Source: Stemphylium vesicarium (Eukaryota > Ascomycota > Dothideomycetes > Pleosporales > Pleosporaceae). Taken from it: 64,000 nucleotides of DNA. The number at the start of each line of letters is the position of its first letter. Position 1 is the first letter of the stretch. The DNA is taken from assembly GCA_004380135.1 (NCBI GenBank), contig QXCR01000013.1, forward strand, positions 186,001-250,000, given 5' to 3'. Of this stretch, positions 56,972 to 64,000 are shown in pieces. Made by a program: the position numbers and the translations under genes. The notes beneath the pieces are model-generated. The model ran no database searches and was not told where the DNA came from. It worked only from the letters and a program-made list of their open reading frames with translations.

Positions 56972-57820
56972 ATGTCGGTGAACAAGAAGGCGCGCACCCA
57001 TCCGCCGTACGAGCTGCTGTACTGGCCCGGTATCCCAGGACGCGGCGAGTTCATCCGTCTGGTGTTTGAAGCAGCAGGTGTCTCTTACAAGGACCCCGCC
57101 AACGAGACTAAAGATGGTGCGCACACATTGTAGAGCCCGTTCAAAATGGCGAGCTAACACGATAGAACAGGCGGCATGGACATTGTAGCATCTCTCACCA
57201 ACCCTGAGAGCGTGGGCGAGGACGGAAACCCGCCCGTTTTCGCCCCACCTGCGCTCAAGGTGCCCGGCGAAGGCAAGAACGGCGGCCCCCTCCTCATCTA
57301 CCAGACCCCCGCCATCCTCTCGTACCTCGGCGAGAGGCTAGACCTCGCTGGCACAGATGAGGCAGAGAAGATGTTCATCCTGTCGCACACGCTCACGGCG
57401 CTCGACCTGAACAACGAAGCCCACGACACGCACCACCCCGTTGCTGTCTCGAAATACTATCAGGATCAGAAGGAAGAGGCGCTCAAGAAAGCGACCGACT
57501 TCCGGGAGAACCGCATTCCAAAGTTCTTTGGCTTCTTCGAGCGCGTTTTGAAGGGCAACGAGGCAGTAGGAAAGGGCAAATTCCTCGTCGGAGACAAACT
57601 GAGCTATGCGGATACAACTCTCTGGCATGTGTTGAGCGGTCTAGAATGGGCCTTCCCCAGCGAGTTGGACTTTAGGAAGAAGGACTACCCGTTGCTGTTT
57701 GGTTCCTTCTACGACAATGTTATGCAGACTCCAGGCATCAAGGAGTACCTGGCAAGTGAGCGGAGGCTGCGGTTTAGCATGGGCGTGTACAGAAACTACC
57801 CGGAGCTTGACAGGCCTTAG
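56972..57820 (+). CDS. Glutathione S-transferase-like protein
   Basis: Two exons (56972-57116, 57171-57820) give 264 aa. The N-terminal thioredoxin-like half has YELLYWPGIPGRGEFIRLVF, then EAAGVSYKD. The 'Y..GRGE.IRL..E..GV.Y' pattern is typical of sigma/mu-type GSTs, and the tyrosines there could be catalytic. QTPAILSYLGERL matches the glutathione-binding 'Q(S/T)xAIxxYL' turn. The C-terminal helical half contains GKFLVGDKLSYADTTLWHVL, the N-capping/hydrophobic-staple signature. The protein is longer than a minimal GST (about 210 aa) because of inserts around residues 60-90. The intron donor is GTGCGC. Expected role: conjugating glutathione to electrophiles or handling peroxides in the cytosol. 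Confidence 0.87.
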
Positions 57821-58022
57821 ACATAAGAGACACTGCCAAAACACAACAATCATCACAATAAAGAAAATCAATTGCAGTGGTATCTTGAAAGGGTGCCCAT
57901 TACAGGCTCATGTCATCTCATTCACATTCCTTTTGATGCCGGTACATGATGCATATCCGAAGCCCTGCCGTACTCCTGAACCATGTAGATATAACGAGAC
58001 CGAACCCAACGCCCGTCTACAT
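57821..58022. other. Convergent 3' region
   Basis: A 202-bp gap between the GST and S7 genes, probably two 3' UTRs. Confidence 0.55.
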
Positions 58023-58878
58023 TTAGTAGTCGGTCTGCTGGCTCTGGGGGAACTCGAAGTTGACACCCTTGCCGGTGAGGCGCTTGTAGACCTCGCTGTA
58101 GGTGTCGAGCCTGTAGTCGACGCCGCCACGCTCCTTCTCGTCGAGAACGACCTTGAGGATCTTGCTGCCGTCCTCGCGGGTACGGAGACGCTTGCCAACA
58201 ATCTCAACGGGGAAGACGAGGTCGGTCAGGATGGCGTCGTGGACAGCGGTGAGAGTCCGGGACTGGGGACGCTTCTGGGTCTGAGAAGTGCGGGAGCGGT
58301 TGGAACGCTTGGGGCGGGGGAGAATGCGGCGGGAAGCAACGATCAGGACGTGGCGATCGGAGAACTTCTTCTCGAGCTCACGGGTGAGGCTGGGAGTCGT
58401 TAGCAAGGGTCACATTCGAGGCTGCAAAGTGAAGCATACCGCTGCTGGGCCTTGTGCCACATGGAGAGAAGGGGAACTGGGACGAAGATGACAATAGCCT
58501 TGCGTCCGTGGCCAACCTCGATCTAAGAATCCTGGTGTCAGCATATTGTTGCTGCCCAGTGCCCACCGCCTCTTCAGTATGTGTGTGTGTTTGTGTGTGT
58601 GGGTGTGTGTAGGCGATGCTCGAGAGCGCATCGTGGACGTGTTCGGGGTTTTCATACCTCGCGAGCAGAGACAAACTGCAGAGGGCGCAGAGAAGCCTTC
58701 AGGTCGGGAACATTGTTCTCGAGGTCAGTCAACGCCTATCACGCCTGTCAGTATTGCTGTCGCCAATGCACCCAATTGAGCTGGGAGAACTTGCGCTGGC
58801 GATGCTGGTCTCGATCTCAGAGGGAGTCTGCCTCGAAGGGCTGTTGGGCGCGATCTTGTTCAGCGAGTTGGCGGACAT
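58023..58878 (-). CDS. RPS7: 40S ribosomal protein S7 (eS7)
   Basis: Four exons (58878-58795, 58735-58658, 58522-58440, 58389-58023) give 203 aa. It begins MSANSLNKIAPNSPSRQ. Joined parts read ALTDLENNVPDLKASLRPLQ, EIEVGHGRKAIVIFVPVPLL, RELEKKFSDRHVLIVASRRI and LTAVHDAILTDLVFPVEIVG, all diagnostic of eS7. The first intron has no usable GT donor. The frame is restored only by a GC donor (AGC|GCAAGT), the standard form of a GC-AG intron. A long imperfect GT/CA tract lies in the second intron. eS7 is part of the 40S body and is needed for small-subunit assembly. The 3' end converges on the GST gene. Confidence 0.95.
58579..58610. repeat. Imperfect (TG)n tract in S7 intron 2
   Basis: TG/GT dinucleotides with T and G interruptions. 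It lies wholly inside the second intron (58523-58657) of the S7 gene. Confidence 0.8.
58736..58794 (-). other. GC-AG intron of the S7 gene
   Basis: The 59-bp intron begins GCAAGT and ends GATAG, with CTGAC branch sites. Splicing here joins ...SIAS to ALTDLENNV, which matches eS7. No GT donor nearby preserves the frame and sequence. Confidence 0.82.
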
Positions 58879-59669
58879 TTTGGCGGCTTGATGTCGAGCT
58901 TGAGTCGTTGGAAATTCGTGATGTGCCAGGTCGATTTTCACCTGGGCAGGAGCGTGTGCTGCAAGCGAGACGCTAGTCTACTTTAGCGCTAACCGTCGCC
59001 GCCAAGAGGTGGGTGGAAAGAGCGATGCGACCAGGGCGCGAACACCAACAAACGCGACCCACGGAATTTGGCAAAATCATCGCTGCCGTGGCGAGATGGA
59101 TGAGACTGACGAACCCTGGATTTGAGAGTTAGATTTCTACGCATATCGTTGCGCCCCGACTAAAGATTCCTCCCTTCACAACTCCTCATCAGCCAAGACA
59201 CACGGGGGGGACCGACGCCACGAGGATCCTGCTCCTGCATCCGGTGAACAATAGAGGAAAAATCATGTGCTTTGACGGTTAACTATCTGTTTCTGCCAGC
59301 AGGTGACCCCTAGGGACCAGCTGCCTCTCTCTAGAATTGGCCTTTCCCCCAATATGCTGTCAAATTTGGCAAGACATTGTACACGACAGTATAAACCCCG
59401 TCTTGAACATCACTTTCATCATGCGCAATGATCGCATCGACACCAATGGCTAAACCGAGGTCCGCCAACTTTAACTACAGAGGATGAGATTTTAGCCGTC
59501 AACATTATAGCCCTTTCACAACACAGATCGTTGTTCAGGGCACGGTATGCAGTATCATCTATATCCCAATTCCATGTCTTGTATTGGTACATTGTATTAC
59601 ATTCATAATGTCGCATTATTTTGATGTACAGTCTTCGTCGCTATCATTGCCGTATCATGTGCGCATCAT
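58879..59669. other. Intergenic region
   Basis: A 791-bp stretch from the S7 start codon to the 3' end of the AEQDRYG-repeat gene. It should hold the S7 promoter. No gene is seen. Confidence 0.5.
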
Positions 59670-60288
59670 CTATCGCCTGGAGAGAACATCCTTTGCGCCG
59701 TCCTGTACCCTCTGTGCGGCGTTGGCGACGGCGTCCTTGCTAAGGGCGAAATGCGAGCCGAGACGATCCTATGACGACATTAGTGTTGCATTACCACTCA
59801 AGAGCTTTTTCGAAGCTTACCTGCTCAGCGCCCATACCGCTACCAGCCATCAGCTTGGCCCTCTGTCGGCCATCGTATCCTAGTCCGTAATAGCTGGCGT
59901 TCTTTTCGCCATTGGCGGCAACGCTTCCCGCCGCCTGCACAGCCTTGACGGCATCAAAGCTGTGCAGCGCAGGGCTAAAGTGCAAGTTGTATCTGTCTTG
60001 TTCTGCACCCTCTCCCTGGTACTTGGCCGCCTCCTTGATGGCCCTGTACCCGCGGTCGCCAATGCTCAAGTGCTGGCCGTAACGATCCTGTTCAGCGCCG
60101 GAGCCGGCAGCTTGGGCGGCATTCTGGAGCCTGTCGAGACCCTTGTCAACACCTCGGCGGATGGCATCGGACGCGAAGTGTGAGCCGTAACGGTCTTGCT
60201 CTGCGGCTGAACCGTAGTCTTTTGTGACATCGAGGTTGACAGGGTGTGTAGCCGCAGCGGACTTCTCATCGGAACTGAACCAACCCAT
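59670..60288 (-). CDS. Small AEQDRYG-repeat protein
   Basis: Two exons (60288-59821, 59768-59670) give 188 aa beginning MGWFSSDEKSAAATHPVN. Four copies of a core AEQDRYGxHF-like motif occur: AEQDRYGSHF, AEQDRYGQHL, AEQDRYNLHF and AEQDRLGSHF. A fifth, divergent stretch (YYGLGYDGRQRAKL) lies between copies three and four. Each core is followed by 20-35 residues of alanine-rich amphipathic helix (RGVDKGLDRLQNAAQAAG). There is no signal peptide or membrane helix, so a soluble cytosolic protein is expected. The intron falls inside the fourth core (AEQ|DRLG). I do not know a function. The repeat form recalls small stress-linked hydrophilic proteins, but that is speculation. The frame and phase are sound. 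Confidence 0.8.
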
Positions 60289-61272
60289 GGTGAATTGAAT
60301 TGAAGATGAAATAGATGGAACAAGCTTGTAAGAGTGGTGTATCAAGCAGAGAAACTTTAGATGCAATTGTTGTACTGGAGGTGTGAACTGGTGAAGAAAG
60401 AAGTCGTGTTATGTTCTTGGGTGGATTAAGCTGCGGAGAACGATGACGTAGGTGCTAGCGAATTGCGCCAGTATCCTTGTCGTGGTTCCTGATCGTCATG
60501 TGAAGTCCATCACCGAGGCCTTCGTCATCGGAACTCCGAAATGCGAAATCCCGGCGGTACTGCATTTGTTTTGCGCTTCTTGTTTATTCTCACAGCTTTG
60601 CCCATCCAGCACCACCCCGTCTGACGCGTTGATGACAGAGTGACGGCCAAAGAATGCCACATGTAACGCCCACTGTCGGAACCGATCCTGGGCGTACGCC
60701 CAAAAAGGTCTTTATTTGCCTTTTACGAAACCCGCTTGGAGGAAATGTCGAGCCTACATGATGGGTACACGACGAGCCGTCGTTTGGTGGTTCGGGCCGA
60801 GCTTACTGGGCTGACCCCACGACTCCATGTTTACCCTCGTACATCAACGAAGGCAGTCAGCCCTAGACCATACTGCGAAAATCAGCGGCCATTGCCGTCC
60901 CTCGGCACCCTATCATTCTGAATGCCAATTGCTTCATGTTCCTCTTGACCGTTAATCCGACATTCCTCACGAGGAGAGATGCCGTTGCGTACGATCTCTG
61001 GACATAGGCACGCTGATCTGCGTACAAGCCAAATATATTTTTTGTAAGCGGGATGTGGGCATCGGAATGTGGAGGAGAAAATATCAAAACAAGTAGGCTA
61101 AGATACTGTGCATGCAGACGTCGTAATACTATAGCCACCAGACGAACCTAGCTTACGGAAGTGCGTCCGTAGTTCGACCGCACTAGGGCATTGAGTATGA
61201 CGTGCAGAATGCATTTAAGAAAGTCTCGTTGCATTCGCAATTCATCGAAAAGCACTGGAAAGTTTCATCATT
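60289..61272. other. Divergent intergenic region
   Basis: About 1 kb between two divergent genes. No coding sequence or RNA gene is recognised. Confidence 0.5.
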
Positions 61273-62232
61273 ATGCTATCCATTATAGGTTTCTCGTTAC
61301 TGCTCCTCCTCGATTTAGCTCCAGGAGTCGTTGCACACACCGTCCCAATCGTAAATACTACCTGGCCCAACACATTTCCCAAGCAGATTGTTGCAAACAG
61401 GCGACGACAGGGCCTCACGTATGCCGAATACGATTATCACCATACAATAGTCCACGGACGAAAGGCTTGGAACGCACCCGACACCGTTGATCAACCTTTG
61501 GCATACCAGCAAGGACATATATTCGACAGCGCATACGGTATCAATACTACATCAAACAACGCTCAGCCCAGCTTCTTCGGACACAATGATATCACCGAGC
61601 TCTATAGTCGCTCAGCAGATGCATTCGTGACGCGCCCGTCAAATAACTACACTGCAATCGTTATCGGTCCGGATGGAAATGCGTTTGCGGACCTCTCTGC
61701 TAGCCTGAATATGTACGCCATTGAGGAATTTCAACACGTAAACTCAACATGTAGAAAGCAGCCATGGAACACGTTCAATGCTTTCTATTGGGCATTTTCC
61801 AACTCGTCAATCGCCAACACTGATTCCTTCGATAATATCACTTTCGCATCGGCAGTAGCGGCATCTCTTCTAGCCGCATTACCCTCTGGTACCATCTACA
61901 ACGCAAGCATTCACACCAGCGTACCAGGAATGGACTCCCGACCCTACTATGGGGGGTATGACAACCCGGCTATCAATGGAGTGTTGAAGTTTTGGTTGTG
62001 CGATGACAATGCGGCGGTGGTTTCGTTTCGCGAGGCACAAAAAGAGCTGATTGCACAAAATGAGGAGCTGGGGATCAATCTAGACAGTAGCTTTGTGGCA
62101 TTCTCAAGGGCGATCACGATTTATGACCGGAGTCGAGGCGTTCCATTCGATGATGAGAGGGCATGGAGAGACCTTAAGAGGGATCAGTGGAGGGGAGACG
62201 CTGCTGTTCCCCCCTGTCAGAATGGATACTAG
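61273..62232 (+). CDS. Secreted EthD-like-domain protein
   Basis: Single exon, 319 aa. The N-terminus (MLSIIGFSLLLLLDLAPGVVAH) is a signal peptide with cleavage near residue 21. The next part, RRQGLTYAEYDYHHTIVHG then AYQQGHIFDSAYGINT, has the layout of an EthD-type ferredoxin-like domain ('GLT.aEF...h...H' followed by a tyrosine-rich strand). The other half (TGTIYNASIHTSVPGMD-like stretches and VLKFWLCDDNAAVVSFREAQ) is unassigned. Five N-glycosylation sequons (NTT, NYT, NST, NSS, NIT) fit a secreted glycoprotein. The catalytic role is unknown; fungal EthD-domain proteins are often in catabolic or secondary pathways. The upstream frame from 61191 is different, so this ATG is preferred. Confidence 0.65.
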   Translation: MLSIIGFSLLLLLDLAPGVVAHTVPIVNTTWPNTFPKQIVANRRRQGLTYAEYDYHHTIVHGRKAWNAPDTVDQPLAYQQGHIFDSAYGINTTSNNAQPSFFGHNDITELYSRSADAFVTRPSNNYTAIVIGPDGNAFADLSASLNMYAIEEFQHVNSTCRKQPWNTFNAFYWAFSNSSIANTDSFDNITFASAVAASLLAALPSGTIYNASIHTSVPGMDSRPYYGGYDNPAINGVLKFWLCDDNAAVVSFREAQKELIAQNEELGINLDSSFVAFSRAITIYDRSRGVPFDDERAWRDLKRDQWRGDAAVPPCQNGY

Positions 62233-63852
62233 CGTGCGTTTCAATGGCGCCTTTCTCCTGACACAGGCTTTCCTGTAGAATACCTAGCGGCGCGACTAAA
62301 GCTGTTTGGCACGAAAGTCAAGACAGCCCCAATTCATCCCTCGGGACGCACACATTATGCACACTATCAAACCACGATACCAACAATGTCAGCATGCGGC
62401 CCTACTTGACAGTTTTCATGCCTGCGGGAACGTCAAAAGAAAGAATCCAAGCTCCGTTCCGTCTAGCCAGACTACAGTCGAACGAAGAAACCAACCTCTG
62501 GAAACGAGGCTTGGCCGTTCATGCCAACCCTTTAGCCGTTGCTTGTTTCTCATTGCCGGCTGCTAATTTTCCCTTGGCCGGAGATTAAGGCCCGTGTGTT
62601 ATGGAAGCGACATGAAATCGCATGGGAGACCACGGGCCCGTTCCGGCAACACAAAACAACAGCGAATGTTCCGAGGATATTGATTGGACACGATGTCAGC
62701 CGCTGGCATTAGATGCAGGTCCAGGCACAGCCTCTTCATATCGGTTATGCAAGATTGGTCTTGCAAAAACGGGTCCATGAAGCGCTTCTGCAAGTATGAA
62801 GCGACACAAGCCTTGCAAGTAGACAGCTGCTGGACGTTGGTCTGATCAAAAGAACATTACACGATAGTATACACCGTAAATTGTATGAATCGAGACGTTT
62901 GTACCGAGCGCCTGGAAGTGTCATGCGCTTGGTGGAGCCGCGCGCTGTCGTTGACCCACCCTTAAGGAGGCGTGAAACGTTCGGGGTCTGAAGCGACTGG
63001 AGGGAAATTGTAGCGTTGAGGTTAGAGTCGGAACTGCGGGGACTGTGATACGGATTAATGAAGACGTGGGTAGAAGGATTAGAACGCTATGCCGATATCC
63101 GTGTTCGATGCGGTGCAGACTGACTGATGGGAGAGTTCGTGACGCGTATACTTGTATTGACTGATATATCTCGCCGCTAGGCACATTTGACCTAGCGTGT
63201 CGCGCGGGACGAGTCGGGGTTTCCGCGTGCTTCAACTCTGCTCACGAACACCAGGCTCTCAACTCGACATTCACATAAACTAAAGAAAAGAATTCGGGTT
63301 AACTACTCGTTCACAAGAGTCAAAGTCACCGTCAGGCCATAGAGCTCGGCGCAATGACGTATGTTTGCATGGCGCGCCGACACAATTTTTCGACTCCTTC
63401 ATGTTTCGGCTGCGAAGAATGCCTGCGTCGATCAGGAACCCATGACCGAGAATGCATTGTTTGCCGCCAGGAGTGCAAGCCACACCGTGAAACAAGCATG
63501 ACAAGTCCATATCGCCAACATTGGGAACCCCAGCTCCACAGCCCTGAAGCATCGAACCGACGGGAATGGTTCCCTTTCTGTCAGCTCCACTCCTCTCATT
63601 TGACGCTTGCAGACGGCGGTCGTCTATTTCCGACATGGCAGCATCTGCGTATAAGTATCGCTTTCGCCCAGCGCAGTAGTTTCTCATCACACAATCATTC
63701 ATTCAGTCATTCAGACATTCACTCTTTCCACTCTCGTTCGCTTTCAGACGCTTGACGCGCATCACATTCTTTACAAACTTCGTTGATCTCGAAGCAAACT
63801 TTTGAACACTACCCTTTTTCGTCAAAACCAGACTTTTCAACAACCCAACACA
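62233..63852. other. Intergenic region upstream of the AA9 gene
   Basis: About 1.6 kb with no recognised gene. The last 200 bp make a promoter and leader: a TATA-like box followed by a C/T-rich stretch with repeated CATTCA units (about 63697-63722). Confidence 0.5.
63649..63657 (+). promoter_or_regulatory. TATA-like box of the AA9 gene
   Basis: GTATAAGTA, about 200 bp upstream of the ATG and just before a long C/T-rich leader. Confidence 0.5.
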
Positions 63853-64000
63853 ATGCCTTCCGCTATCCAAGCCGCTGCCATCCTTGGCGCCTTCGCTGCC
63901 GCCGTCAACGCCCACGGTCACCTTTCCGCCATCAACGTCGATGGTCAGGACTACACTGCTTACGACCCTTCTTTCCAGTACCAGGACCCCGCTCCTGAGG
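63853..64000 (+). CDS. AA9 (GH61) lytic polysaccharide monooxygenase, N-terminal fragment
   Basis: Only 49 codons are in the window; the gene continues past its end. The signal peptide is MPSAIQAAAILGAFAAAVNA. Cleavage leaves histidine as residue 1 of the mature protein (HGHLSAINVDGQ), as needed for the copper histidine brace of these enzymes. YDPSFQYQDPAPE matches the AA9 'GYNPSFQYQNPPP' block. The family breaks cellulose or hemicellulose oxidatively outside the cell with copper and O2 or peroxide. The second histidine and the copper tyrosine lie beyond the window, so activity cannot be judged. The strong leader suggests regulated expression. Confidence 0.82.
   Translation, partial: MPSAIQAAAILGAFAAAVNAHGHLSAINVDGQDYTAYDPSFQYQDPAPE

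Noticed and set aside
1..64000. Transposable elements or CRISPR-like arrays
   Set aside because: I saw no transposase or reverse transcriptase motif, long terminal or inverted repeat, or regularly spaced direct repeats by eye. Degraded elements cannot be excluded without a repeat library search.

Overview
This window is nuclear DNA from a filamentous ascomycete. Short GT-AG introns (about 45-160 bp) with CTAAC/CTGAC-type branch sites, fungal gene families and the gene content suggest a Dothideomycete, most likely Pleosporales. That placement is inferred from family resemblance; no marker sequence was compared. The gene models were rebuilt by hand from splice sites and reading-frame phase, so several genes are longer than any single open frame.

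Layout. 0-24.5 kb is a compact housekeeping block: eIF6 (TIF6), an ES2/DGCR14-type splicing factor, a proline/glutamine-rich nuclear protein with an Sds3-like helical segment, a four-helix membrane protein, RAD23, KRI1, a BAR-PH-GRAM-VASt sterol-transfer protein of the SIP3/LAM type, a ubiquitin-like-domain protein broken by one in-frame TAG, and a tiny three-exon ribosomal protein S29 gene. 24.5-39.5 kb is sparse. It holds a secreted CAP-like protein, a BYS1 thaumatin-like protein, a Baeyer-Villiger monooxygenase and a GlcG/HbpS-like protein, separated by intergenic stretches of 0.4-3.9 kb. 39.6-46.5 kb carries two coiled-coil genes in tandem. The first has five premature stops, all readable as glutamine codons changed by C to T, plus a frameshift at an (AG)7 run; the second is intact at 1034 codons. 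46.8-53 kb has an MFS transporter, a type I glycerate kinase and an FAD monooxygenase. 53.6-64 kb has a nine-exon CCCH zinc-finger protein, a glutathione S-transferase, ribosomal protein S7 with a GC-AG intron, an AEQDRYG-repeat protein, a secreted EthD-like protein, and the first 49 codons of an AA9 polysaccharide monooxygenase cut by the window edge.

How the genes fit together. TIF6, KRI1, RPS29 and RPS7 all serve ribosome production, but they are scattered and not arranged as a unit. KRI1 and the SIP3-like gene share a 288-bp divergent promoter. The oxidative genes (BVMO, FAD monooxygenase, MFS, GST) show no backbone synthase between them, so I do not call a biosynthetic cluster. The secreted genes (CAP-like, BYS1, EthD-like, AA9) sit next to long non-coding stretches, as is common for environment-facing fungal genes. 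No transposon, tRNA, rRNA or CRISPR was recognised. The most unusual signals are the glutamine-to-stop pattern in two separate genes and a uS14/S29 protein that has lost three of its four zinc cysteines.
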